Position numbers and translations under genes: made by a program. The notes beneath the pieces are model-generated. The model saw only the letters and a list, made by a program, of their open reading frames with translations. It was not told the origin of the DNA and ran no database searches. A stretch of DNA of 64,000 bases from Vibrio sp. qd031 (lineage in GTDB: Bacteria > Pseudomonadota > Gammaproteobacteria > Enterobacterales > Vibrionaceae), in contig NZ_JXQD01000001.1 of NCBI RefSeq assembly GCF_002100145.1, positions 124,001 to 188,000 of the forward strand, read 5' to 3'. Shown here piece by piece: positions 56,069-64,000 of this stretch (position 1 is its first letter; each line of letters begins with the position of its first letter).

Positions 56069-56410
56069 ATGCACGAACTCGGAGTGGTCATTGAGGTGGT
56101 AAATACGGTGCAGCGGTTCGCTAAAAAGCACCAAGTTACTCATGTTGATACCATAGTCCTGCAAATCGGAGAGCTTTCTTCGATGATCCCAAAATACGTC
56201 GAAACCTGTTACCCCGCTGCAGTCGATGGGACATCGCTAGAAAAGACCAAGCTAGAGATAGAAATTATTGCCGCAATTGGGTTGTGTCATCACTGCGGTG
56301 AAAGCTTTGAGATACTAAAACATCGCTCAACCTGCCCGAGTTGTGAGCAGAACAAGTGGGGACTGTTGTCGGGAAAGGAGTTTATGGTCAAAGAGATCAT
56401 TGCCCATTGA
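56069..56410 (+). CDS. hypA: HypA nickel-binding metallochaperone
   Basis: The 113-residue protein starts MHELGVVIEVV, the MHE nickel-binding N-terminus of HypA. The zinc hook C-x2-C...C-x2-C is present as CHHCGESFEILKHRSTCPSCE, in parts CHHCGES and STCPSCE. AAGGAGAGAG lies just before the ATG. It delivers nickel together with HypB. No hypC, D, E, F or hydrogenase gene is visible within the window. Confidence 0.93.
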   Translation: MHELGVVIEVVNTVQRFAKKHQVTHVDTIVLQIGELSSMIPKYVETCYPAAVDGTSLEKTKLEIEIIAAIGLCHHCGESFEILKHRSTCPSCEQNKWGLLSGKEFMVKEIIAH

Positions 56411-56675
56411 TGATGTTACCTGTTTGCAATGCCCACCTAGAGAATTTTGGCGGGTTTTGCCAAAGTAAAACTAGCAACGCCTCAATGTGTAACGAGATTA
56501 ATCATTTGTTGAAATATTAGTTATTTACAATGTATGGTGAGTGACAAGTAATCAGATGTGAGTGAGTGCAAAATAGTTTACCGCTGAGATTGTTTGCTAC
56601 TGATGAATAGGCTTCAACGGTCATACTGGTGCCTAAACGTTTGGTCTAAAGGACTTAAGTTACTAGGGACATAAC

Positions 56676-57233
56676 ATGATTAATTTTTTGAAGTCACGCA
56701 GTAACGGAAAAACCGTTTTACTGCTGTTTATCGCCGCCAACGGTATATATATCACCATGTTGGCCTATAGCATTCCAAAGGTGATGGCGTTTTCAGGTGG
56801 TTTGCCACTGTTCGATATGTCACCGATGGGTTACAGCTATAGTGATGCGATGGCGTTACTGGACCAACTTGGAGAGCAAGGGCGGCACTTGTACCTGACA
56901 CTTCAGCTGGTGTTGGATCTGTTTTATCCAGCGCTATTTGGGTTGTGTTACTTCTGCTTAACCCAATGGCTCATGACGGCTGGAAAGGTTAATCATCAAT
57001 TTTGGCAGACCATCGCTAGGTTGCCTCTGTTTGTTTGCCTATTTGACTATTCTGAAAATATTGGCATTGGGATGATGCTGACGCAATACCCTTCCATTTC
57101 TGAATCATTAGTATCTGTGACAAGCTTTTTCACTCTAGTGAAAAGCCTCCTAACTATGACCTACTTTTTGGGTCTGATCGCTTTATTAATTTTTCTCGCT
57201 TATAAAGTGATAACCAAAAAAATGGCTAGTTAA
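56676..57233 (+). CDS. Four-helix membrane protein, unknown function
   Basis: The 185-residue protein has hydrophobic segments at about 13-33, 71-97, 107-128 and 150-176. Segments YSYSDAMALLDQLGEQGRHLYL and LFDYSENIGIGMMLTQYPSI recur in uncharacterised membrane proteins of marine bacteria. No catalytic motif is seen. It precedes the metzincin gene by 69 bases and may be read with it. Confidence 0.7.
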   Translation: MINFLKSRSNGKTVLLLFIAANGIYITMLAYSIPKVMAFSGGLPLFDMSPMGYSYSDAMALLDQLGEQGRHLYLTLQLVLDLFYPALFGLCYFCLTQWLMTAGKVNHQFWQTIARLPLFVCLFDYSENIGIGMMLTQYPSISESLVSVTSFFTLVKSLLTMTYFLGLIALLIFLAYKVITKKMAS

Positions 57234-57302
57234 GAGCAAATAACGCATTTTGGTGCCACTACACATAGGCGGTTCCTTAAAACCAGAAATTATTAGGACA
57301 CT

Positions 57303-58088
57303 ATGAAGACAGTACATTGGTTGTTGATGGGGTTAGTGTTGTTCGCCAGTGCCACCGTGGCGAGTCAAACCGAGTTTCCGACCTGTGAGGCAGCAACAAA
57401 ACTACAAACAGAGATTCACTTATATATCGATGCAAGTGTGCTTGACCAATACTCCGAAGAATATGTCGAAGCCAAGCTTACGGCATGGGAGTCCTACGCT
57501 AATTTGGTGTTGTCTAACTCGTGCATACCTATCGAGCGCAAAATAACTAAAGTGACCTATAACTCGGCGATCGATTCTTATTGGTTTCAAGATCTTGAGG
57601 CCGCTAGAGAGCTATTGCAATATCATTTAGCGGATCCTATTGCTGAACAATCAGCCCAAGGTTTTCCTGTATTCACGGGCATTGTATTTGAGAGTTGGCT
57701 AGACAGTTATCACTCAAAGTACTGTGGTTTTGCCTCTCATCATTCTTACTTCTTTGCCATCGCCATTAATTGCCGCGATGCCACTTTTGAACATGAATTA
57801 GGCCATCTCAGTGGCGCGAGCCACGATAAGCACACGTTATTGACCATTGATGGGGTAGATAGTATCTCGGCCTACCTGACGGGACACTATCCAATGAAGA
57901 AAGCGTATTCTTTTGGAGCTAGGTGTGCTGAGCGAGGCACCGTTATGTCGTATGCAGCGGATACTATACCAGCCTATTCTAGCCCAAGTTTAATAGTGGA
58001 TGGTCAGGTGTGTGGTGATAGTGAAACGGCTGATAATGCTCGGGTGCTTAAAGAATTCGCGACTAGATATAGTCACATTGATGAGTGA
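57303..58088 (+). CDS. Secreted metzincin-type zinc metalloprotease
   Basis: The 261-residue protein has signal peptide ending near ATVASQT. Zinc motif HELGHLSGASHD is a reprolysin/astacin-style HExxHxxGxxHD (about residues 162-173), and GTVMSYA is the Met-turn. All catalytic residues are present. Several Cys pairs suggest periplasmic or extracellular folding. It is short for a mature secreted protease and has no prodomain or C-terminal anchor. Substrate unknown. Confidence 0.82.
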   Translation: MKTVHWLLMGLVLFASATVASQTEFPTCEAATKLQTEIHLYIDASVLDQYSEEYVEAKLTAWESYANLVLSNSCIPIERKITKVTYNSAIDSYWFQDLEAARELLQYHLADPIAEQSAQGFPVFTGIVFESWLDSYHSKYCGFASHHSYFFAIAINCRDATFEHELGHLSGASHDKHTLLTIDGVDSISAYLTGHYPMKKAYSFGARCAERGTVMSYAADTIPAYSSPSLIVDGQVCGDSETADNARVLKEFATRYSHIDE

Positions 58089-58202
58089 CTGATAGAGATA
58101 GCTGAAATTAAGTAGGGTGAACGTATATGAGTTCACCTAAAAGACGTTTTGACAGGCACTATTGCAGATACTTATTAAGCACCTGTCATTTAATGAGTGT
58201 TG

Positions 58203-59822
58203 TTATGGCGTTGTTTGTATACGTCGACGCGTAAAGAGAAGTATGTATAGGCCACCAAGCCAAAACCCTAGCGATCCACCAGACTTAGGGCTGGGAGATT
58301 CTGGTGGATCTTCAACATCAACGCAGTATCCCCAACTGATACAAGGGTCTACTACTGGCAGTTCATCGACAACAGAAATAGAAATAGCCGTGAGATAATC
58401 TGGGTTTTCTTCGGTGCCATTGCCATCCCCCCAATTAAGTACATCTGATACTGTAATTTCATTGGGTGTTTCCAGCCTTGGAGCTTCAAGTGTCACGGTA
58501 CAACTATCACCACTGGGTAATAGGGTGGGGCAGTCGTTTGCTGTAATAGCGAAATAGGATCCATCCGATAAAAAAGGGCTGATCACCTTATCCTCAGATG
58601 TCAGGTTTTGAACCTTAACCAAGTAACTAGGTTCGATTGAGTTCACTTTAACGTATGTTTCCTCAATGATTTTAGAGGCGTTAAGTGTATCAATGCGATC
58701 TACAATAAAGTCCCAGTATGGTGTCAGGGTTGCAAAAGAGTTTCCGTACTGACCGTCATCAGGATTTCCAAACACCGATGAAGCTACACCAATGACTTCT
58801 TGGTTATCATTGTACAGTGGTGTCCCTGAGTCTCCGCTGTATGCCGCTTGGTTCGTCCGTATCGTTGTAATATAACCAAGGTAACGAATCTGCATGTATT
58901 TTCTAATTTGGCCAATTAGGTCATCAGGGTTTAAATCCTCATAGGCAATATCGCTACAGTCTTCCTCGAAGTTGCCACCAACTTTGTAAAATAACTGATA
59001 GTTACACTCTAATGTGAACTCGCCAGCGTTGACCTCAATAGGGATTTTACGGAGTGTATTTACGCTATCTTCGTTAGGCCCTCCACTGCCCCACCCCATA
59101 AATGTAAACGTGTCTCCCGATTTAATATTAAAGAGGTCAGTTACTTCGCTATGGTCGATGTATCCACCCTCTTGAATTTCATCAAGTTCTTTGAGGCCAT
59201 TTTGAAGTGGTGCCGTGTATTTGTACGATATTGGATGGTCTAGCTTAGCAATCGCTAGGTCATATGAGTAATGCCACCAATATATTGGCTTGTCGGGATG
59301 TATATTGGATTGATTGGTTTCCTCGCTAGAGCGAGCATCTTCACCATAGAGTTCTTCATAAATCCATCCACCCATATGGTCACTGCGTTTGCGGTATCTG
59401 AAATTAGCAGCAACAAGTCGGTCATGAATTTTATCCGTGTAAACTTCACGCATGTATTCACCTTGAGCGATCTCGTCTCGCTCATTGCCATACATCGTAA
59501 CCTCACCGTTGTAGATTAGGTTATCAATCTGAAATTTCTTTAGGCCACGGTAAATCTTTATGTCGGCGCTATCACCATCGTTTGCTTCATACTCAATCGG
59601 CAAACAGTGTCGAGCCGTCAATATCCACTCACCTGCGAGCAATTGCGCTCCGCAGCGCCCTGCTGACGTTTCGATATGAACCATTGAGTCGAAGTTTGCG
59701 TACTCTTGCTGAGTTACATCAGTGCCAAGAATAACCCGAGGAGAGTGTTGAGTCGCTGTAGCTTCGGTGACGAACCCCGCTAACGCGGTGATTGTTACCA
59801 ATGCGAGTGAAGAGTTTTTCAT
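58203..59822 (-). CDS. Trypsin-like serine protease with GlyGly-CTERM
   Basis: The 539-residue protein has a signal peptide, then the S1 protease (about 30-375): WILTARHC holds the catalytic His, YDLAIAKL the Asp and AAYSGDSGTPLY the Ser. Residues about 395-500 form a beta domain. The C-terminus SGGSLGFWLGGLYILLFTRRRIQ is split as SGGSLGFWLGGL and FTRRR, a GlyGly-CTERM sorting tail, cleaved by rhombosortase and used with type II secretion in Vibrio. Unlike trypsin it lacks an obvious zymogen-length propeptide. Confidence 0.9.
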   Translation of the reverse strand: MKNSSLALVTITALAGFVTEATATQHSPRVILGTDVTQQEYANFDSMVHIETSAGRCGAQLLAGEWILTARHCLPIEYEANDGDSADIKIYRGLKKFQIDNLIYNGEVTMYGNERDEIAQGEYMREVYTDKIHDRLVAANFRYRKRSDHMGGWIYEELYGEDARSSEETNQSNIHPDKPIYWWHYSYDLAIAKLDHPISYKYTAPLQNGLKELDEIQEGGYIDHSEVTDLFNIKSGDTFTFMGWGSGGPNEDSVNTLRKIPIEVNAGEFTLECNYQLFYKVGGNFEEDCSDIAYEDLNPDDLIGQIRKYMQIRYLGYITTIRTNQAAYSGDSGTPLYNDNQEVIGVASSVFGNPDDGQYGNSFATLTPYWDFIVDRIDTLNASKIIEETYVKVNSIEPSYLVKVQNLTSEDKVISPFLSDGSYFAITANDCPTLLPSGDSCTVTLEAPRLETPNEITVSDVLNWGDGNGTEENPDYLTAISISVVDELPVVDPCISWGYCVDVEDPPESPSPKSGGSLGFWLGGLYILLFTRRRIQTTP

Positions 59823-60260
59823 AGTTATGTCCGTATATCATTTATGCCTAGCATTCATTGCATTGGCATCATCCATGTGATCGGTTTAGTTAGCGTCCAA
59901 TTTAAGCAAGCTAAACTTAGGTAGGGCTATAATTATCTGATATTTCGCATTATTTTATTAACCGTCATACTGTAAATCAAAAGAAATGCGTAGTTTTGAC
60001 GATGACTTAACATTAATTTTTGTAAGGGCATATGTTGCTTAGGCGAGGAATGCGTTAGCACTAGTTGTTGGTAAAAGATCTTCTGTATCGATTAGTAAGG
60101 ACATAATGTGTTTAGGTATCGAGTAAAAAAGCAGTTCAATAGGTTTCACCTACTGATTTAATAGAAACCTCCGAATTTACCAATCTCTTAGTTCGTTGCA
60201 ATATATCTCCATCGACGCAGGAAAGCGTTAACCACTACAAACAACTAAGAGAGAAACATC
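59823..60260. other. 438-bp divergent region of protease and ahpC genes
   Basis: AT-rich, with the trypsin promoter on the left and the OxyR site and ahpC promoter on the right. A candidate -35 (TTTACC, 60176-60181) lies next to the OxyR site. No gene is seen. Confidence 0.5.
60139..60175 (+). promoter_or_regulatory. Putative OxyR binding site upstream of ahpC
   Basis: Three of the four OxyR elements are present in the right register: ATAG-n-T-n3-A-n-CTAC (60139-60153, one mismatch), 7 bases, then ATAG (60161-60164). The fourth element is poor (CGAA for CTAT). It lies 86 bases before ahpC, as usual for peroxide-induced promoters. Confidence 0.65.
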
Positions 60261-60818
60261 ATGATCAACACTGAAATCAAACCATTCAACGCAACGGCAT
60301 TCAAGCAAGGCGAGTTTGTAGAAATCACTGAGCAAGACGTAAAAGGCAAGTGGTCTGTATTCTTCTTCTACCCAGCAGACTTCACTTTCGTATGTCCTAC
60401 AGAACTTGGTGACCTAGCGGATCACTACGAAGAGCTTCAATCACGTGGCGTAGAAGTGTACTCAGTATCGACTGACACTCACTTTACTCACAAAGCATGG
60501 CACGATAGCTCTGACACAATTGGCAAAATCAACTACTTCATGGTAGGCGACCAAACTGGCACCATCACTAACAACTTCGGTGTTATGCGTGAAGGTCAAG
60601 GTCTTGCAGACCGCGCAACGTTCCTTGTTGACCCAGAAGGCGTTATCCAAGCAATGGAAATCACAGCTGAAGGTATTGGCCGTAACGCTGAAGACCTAAT
60701 GCGTAAAGTGAAAGCAGCGCAGTACGTTGCAGCAAACCCAGGTGAAGTTTGCCCAGCTAAATGGAAAGAAGGCGAAGAAACACTAGCACCTTCTCTAGAC
60801 CTAGTCGGCAAAATCTAA
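60261..60818 (+). CDS. ahpC: Alkyl hydroperoxide reductase subunit C (2-Cys peroxiredoxin)
   Basis: The 185-residue protein is a typical Ahp[19 protein letters not shown] contains the peroxidatic Cys (Cys 45), and GEVCPAKW holds the resolving Cys. The codon use is strongly biased, as in highly expressed genes. It reduces hydrogen peroxide and organic peroxides and is recharged by AhpF, encoded next. GAGAGAAAC precedes the ATG. Confidence 0.97.
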   Translation: MINTEIKPFNATAFKQGEFVEITEQDVKGKWSVFFFYPADFTFVCPTELGDLADHYEELQSRGVEVYSVSTDTHFTHKAWHDSSDTIGKINYFMVGDQTGTITNNFGVMREGQGLADRATFLVDPEGVIQAMEITAEGIGRNAEDLMRKVKAAQYVAANPGEVCPAKWKEGEETLAPSLDLVGKI

Positions 60819-60832
60819 ACCGCACTGACTTT

Positions 60833-60907
60833 AGAGCGCCTAACAATTAACTGTTTGTCCCGGACTACTAGCTGCGGCAAGTCATCAAAGAGTTAGGCGC
60901 TCTTTTC
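60833..60907 (+). terminator. Long hairpin between ahpC and ahpF (terminator or attenuator)
   Basis: AGAGCGCCTAAC (60833-60844) and GTTAGGCGCTCT (60892-60903) form a perfect 12-bp stem around a 47-nt loop, followed by TTTCTTT. It may lower ahpF relative to ahpC. The ends GCCTAAC and GTTAGGC also fit the RYYYAAC/GTTRRRY rule for integron attC sites, but no cassette or integrase is near. Confidence 0.65.
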
Positions 60908-61057
60908 TTTACCACCAAATGCATTACCAACAAGCCAAAGTCACTGTGTCACTTGCGCCCCCTTTTTAGTTACTCCCTTTTTAAGCAAGACCGCATTTCG
61001 TTCAGTCAGTAATGAGTGAACAACCAGACTCAAATGAATTTAGGAATAGGCACTATT

Positions 61058-62650
61058 ATGTTAGATCAAGCCATGAAGCAGCAGTTGAAATCGTACCTTG
61101 AGAATCTTAAGACAGAGGTACAATTGGTATTAAGTTTGGATGATAGCGATACCGCCAGTAAGCTCCATCAGTTGGCGACAGATATTGCCTCATTGAGCAG
61201 CAAAGTATCTGTGATTGAAACGGGTACATCGGCTCGTAAACCCGTGATGGAAGTTGTTAATCCAACCAAGGGTACTAGCATTAACTTTGCTGGCTTACCA
61301 ATGGGGCACGAATTTACCTCTTTGGTACTGGCACTTCTTCATAGTGGCGGTCACCCAATAAAATTGGAACAAGACGTTATTGACCAAATTGCCGAACTTG
61401 ATAGCGACCTCAACGTTGAAGTCTTCATTTCATTGTCGTGTCAAAACTGCCCAGAAGTGGTTCAATCGTTCAACATGATGTCTGCGATCAATCCACGTAT
61501 TAAGACTACAATGATTGACGGCGCAGCATTCCAAGATGAAGTGAAATCACGCGACATAATGGCGGTGCCAAGTGTGTTTATTAATGGTGAGCTGTTTGGA
61601 CAAGGCCGTATGTCACTGGCTGAAATCCTCAACAAAGTAGACACTGGCGCAGCTGAGAAGAAAGCGCAAAAACTGAATGACCAAAAACCGTTTGATGTGT
61701 TAGTCGTTGGTGGTGGTCCAGCTGGTTCGTCTGCCGCAATTTACGCAGCGCGTAAAGGGATACGCACCGGTATCGTTGCAGAACGATTTGGCGGTCAGGT
61801 AATGGATACCATGGCGATTGAAAACTTCATTTCAGTCAAAGCCACAACAGGGCCAAAGCTGGTTGCTAGCCTTGAAGAACACGTAAAAGAGTACGGTGTG
61901 GAAGTGATCACCGAGCAGCGTGCAGCGAATATTATCGACGCATCAGAAACAAAAGATGGTTACATTCATGTTGAACTAGAAAGCGGGGCAGTGCTTAAGG
62001 CGCGCAGCGTCATCACTAGCACAGGTGCTCGCTGGAGAGAGATGAACGTACCGGGTGAGCAAGAGTATCGCAATAAAGGTGTTGCTTACTGCCCACACTG
62101 TGACGGTCCATTGTTTAAAGGAAAACGCACAGCAGTTATAGGTGGTGGTAACTCAGGTATTGAAGCGGCCATTGATTTAGCGGGTATTGTAGAGCACGTT
62201 ACCGTACTAGAGTTTGCCGATACGCTACGTGCAGACCAAGTATTGATTGATAAAGCCAACTCGTTGCCAAACATCGACATCATCAAAATGGCACAAACGA
62301 CTCAAGTCATTGGCGATGGAACTCGCGTTACGGGACTTGAATATAAAGACCGTGAAACCGACGAAATCAAACAGATTGAATTGGCGGGTATTTTTGTTCA
62401 AATCGGCCTAATGCCAAACAGCGAATGGCTAAAAGGCACCAAAGTAGAATTGTCGCCTCGCGGTGAAATTGAAGTTAACGCACACGGTGCAACCTCAATG
62501 AACGGTGTGTTTGCAGCCGGAGACGTCACCACGGTTCCGTACAAGCAAATCATCATTGCGATGGGCGAGGGTGCAAAAGCGAGTTTAGGAGCGTTTGATT
62601 ACCTCATTCGTAACCCTGCACCAGTAACTGTTGCTGAAACTTTACAGTAA
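61058..62650 (+). CDS. ahpF: Alkyl hydroperoxide reductase subunit F
   Basis: The 530-residue flavoenzyme has an N-terminal pair of thioredoxin-like folds with [12 protein letters not shown] and a C-terminal thioredoxin-reductase-like module ([31 protein letters not shown] and [17 protein letters not shown]). It passes electrons from NADH to AhpC. The ATG at 61058 ([10 protein letters not shown]) matches AhpF starts; a longer frame upstream is not supported. Confidence 0.95.
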   Translation: MLDQAMKQQLKSYLENLKTEVQLVLSLDDSDTASKLHQLATDIASLSSKVSVIETGTSARKPVMEVVNPTKGTSINFAGLPMGHEFTSLVLALLHSGGHPIKLEQDVIDQIAELDSDLNVEVFISLSCQNCPEVVQSFNMMSAINPRIKTTMIDGAAFQDEVKSRDIMAVPSVFINGELFGQGRMSLAEILNKVDTGAAEKKAQKLNDQKPFDVLVVGGGPAGSSAAIYAARKGIRTGIVAERFGGQVMDTMAIENFISVKATTGPKLVASLEEHVKEYGVEVITEQRAANIIDASETKDGYIHVELESGAVLKARSVITSTGARWREMNVPGEQEYRNKGVAYCPHCDGPLFKGKRTAVIGGGNSGIEAAIDLAGIVEHVTVLEFADTLRADQVLIDKANSLPNIDIIKMAQTTQVIGDGTRVTGLEYKDRETDEIKQIELAGIFVQIGLMPNSEWLKGTKVELSPRGEIEVNAHGATSMNGVFAAGDVTTVPYKQIIIAMGEGAKASLGAFDYLIRNPAPVTVAETLQ

Positions 62651-62675
62651 TACATTGGAACGACCACAAACTAAC

Positions 62676-62706
62676 AAAGTCGCAGAATATTCGCTGCGAC
62701 TTTTTT
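62676..62706 (+). terminator. Rho-independent terminator after ahpF
   Basis: AAAGTCGCAG (62676-62685) pairs with CTGCGACTTT (62694-62703), followed by TTT. Confidence 0.9.
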
Positions 62707-62936
62707 GTATGTGTAAAAGGGTACGTAAACTACTAAAACCAAGCGACTGCGGTCACGTATAGTGAAGAACCTTAGTAAATATTTACCTCCTTTTTTAGTT
62801 GCCTGTATCAATTTAAATATGCAAAAAGGGATTTGGACGACTAAACACATTTTGACAACGCTAATCCTTTAACCGCTCGTTGTTTAGGGCAAACCAACTC
62901 TCTAATCTAGGTATAAATCCATAAGGAGAGTAGAAG

Positions 62937-64000
62937 ATGAAAAACTTCAGTCCAATATCTTTAGCACTAGGAATCGCAATAACTGCGGTTGGCTTTAGCT
63001 CTGCAATTTACGCCGAAGAAATTAAAGTATGGGCTTGGGACCCTAACTTTAACGTAGCAGCTATGAATGAAGCAGCGGAACGCTATCAAAGTGTTGATTC
63101 CAGCTTTAATTTAACAGTGATCGACTCGGGAAAAGAGGACATTGAACAAAAGCTTCATACAATGCTTGCGTCCGGTGTGACCAAACACCTTCCTGATATT
63201 GTACTCATAGAAGACTACAACGCACAAAAGTACATTCAGGCTTATCCAGGATCATTTTTACCATTGCAAGACTACATAGATTATCAACAATTTGCTCCAT
63301 ATAAAGTTGAGGTAATGAAAGTAAATAATGATGTATACGGAATCCCATTTGACTCAGGAGTCGCTGGTTTATTTTATCGTTCGGATTACTTGGAACAAGC
63401 TGGCTTTACGCACGACGATATGCTCAATATTACATGGAAGCGCTTTATTGATATTGGTAAACAAGTAAAGGAAAAAACTGGCAAATATATGCTAACACTC
63501 GATACTGACGATGTTGTCTTGCCTCATATAATGATGCAATCAGGAGGAGAGTGGTTTTTAGACGAAGAGGGTGAACTCAATCTCGCAAATAACAAAGCAC
63601 TAATCGAAACGCTTGAGACAATTAAGGCAATCAGCGAAGCAGACATAGCTAGGCCTACTTCTGGGTGGTCGGAATTGATAGGAGGGTTCAACAGCGGTGA
63701 TGTAGCTACGGTGACGTCTGGCGTATGGATTATGGGGTCAATTAAGAACGTGCCGGATCAAGCGGGTAAATGGCGGGTTGCTCCTATTCCAAAACTTAAG
63801 GTAGAAGGTGCTAAGCACGCCTCAAACCAGGGTGGATCAAGTTGGTACGTCTTGAGCACGACTAAAAATAGAGAACTGGTGATTGATTTTCTTTCAAAGA
63901 CCTTCGCGTCTGATGTCAATATGTATCAAAGCTTGTTGATTGATCGTGGCGCAATGGCCACTTACCTCCCTGCCGGCAAGGGTGAAGCCTATCAAACTGC
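62937..64000 (+). CDS. Extracellular sugar-binding protein of an ABC transporter (partial)
   Basis: The frame runs from the ATG at 62937 (AAGGAGAG upstream) to the window end, 354 codons. Signal peptide ends near AIYAEEI. IKVWAWDPNFNVAAMNEAAERY, DIVLIEDYNAQKYIQ, VYGIPFDSGVAGLFYRSDYL and GGSSWYVLSTTKN are family 1 solute-binding (MalE-like) marks. The permease and ATPase genes should follow beyond the window. The sugar is unknown. Confidence 0.9.
   Translation, partial: MKNFSPISLALGIAITAVGFSSAIYAEEIKVWAWDPNFNVAAMNEAAERYQSVDSSFNLTVIDSGKEDIEQKLHTMLASGVTKHLPDIVLIEDYNAQKYIQAYPGSFLPLQDYIDYQQFAPYKVEVMKVNNDVYGIPFDSGVAGLFYRSDYLEQAGFTHDDMLNITWKRFIDIGKQVKEKTGKYMLTLDTDDVVLPHIMMQSGGEWFLDEEGELNLANNKALIETLETIKAISEADIARPTSGWSELIGGFNSGDVATVTSGVWIMGSIKNVPDQAGKWRVAPIPKLKVEGAKHASNQGGSSWYVLSTTKNRELVIDFLSKTFASDVNMYQSLLIDRGAMATYLPAGKGEAYQT

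Noticed and set aside
60838..60898. attC site with gene cassette
   Set aside because: The ends fit, but the stem continues beyond the core sites as a terminator would, and neither integrase nor cassette gene is nearby. Kept only as a low-interest finding.
1..64000. CRISPR arrays, insertion sequences, prophage genes, tRNA or rRNA
   Set aside because: Looked for on both strands. No spaced direct repeats, transposase motifs, phage structural genes or tRNA folds were recognised by eye.

Overview
The window reads as chromosomal DNA of a marine gammaproteobacterium, most likely a Vibrio or close relative. The evidence is an NspS/MbaA-type polyamine-to-c-di-GMP sensor pair, a DUF3360 transporter, an OmpU-like porin with a C-terminal Phe, a GlyGly-CTERM secreted trypsin, moderate GC content, and a dense mix of regulators, transporters and sensory proteins. 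There are no rRNA, tRNA or ribosomal-protein genes and few housekeeping genes. This suits an accessory-rich region, perhaps the second chromosome, but that is inference.

Layout. 1-8 kb: a cut-off sensor/nucleotidyltransferase fusion, a DUF3360 transporter with a possibly structured leader, a small His-tailed protein with an MFS transporter, a decayed GGDEF remnant and a gltS gene broken by an in-frame stop. 8-16 kb: a lone CBM48 protein, a chemoreceptor, a PAS-GAF-GGDEF cyclase and several small enzymes (RibD-like, MAPEG, GyrI-like, AAC(3)-like, YegS). 16-25.7 kb: YghZ, a CynX-type MFS, a lipoprotein, a reductase divergent from a LysR gene, a truncated chemoreceptor, a glutaredoxin fusion, a DUF3087 protein and a porin. 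26-32 kb: a compact operon of TetR, LolA-like protein, two FtsX-type permeases, ATPase and outer-membrane protein, apparently an envelope lipid or lipoprotein transport system. 32-40 kb: two c-di-GMP modules, nspS-mbaA and TonB-receptor/YfiR/diguanylate cyclase. 40-46.8 kb: a LysR-controlled dehydrogenase and exporter, YghU, a DUF3299 protein, YnaI and a pentapeptide protein. 46.8-50 kb: a carbohydrate locus with a LacI regulator, in which a deletion seems to have fused a second LacI remnant to the tail of a polysaccharide-active enzyme. 50-56.4 kb: a TetR gene divergent from hupE-hypB-(902-aa Fe-S flavoprotein)-hypA, a nickel-handling operon with no hydrogenase or urease gene in view. 56.6-60 kb: a membrane protein, a metzincin and a GlyGly-CTERM trypsin. 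60-64 kb: ahpC and ahpF behind an OxyR-like site, then a sugar-binding protein cut by the window end.

Three themes stand out. First, c-di-GMP signalling: three cyclase or phosphodiesterase genes plus a GGDEF remnant. Second, gene decay: gltS nonsense, GGDEF remnant, headless chemoreceptor, LacI/glucanase scar. Third, poorly characterised assemblies that deserve attention, above all the HypA/HypB/Fe-S flavoprotein operon, the LolA-like/FtsX/OMP operon and the Cache-PAS-nucleotidyltransferase fusion. All family assignments come from reading motifs by eye; no database search was possible.
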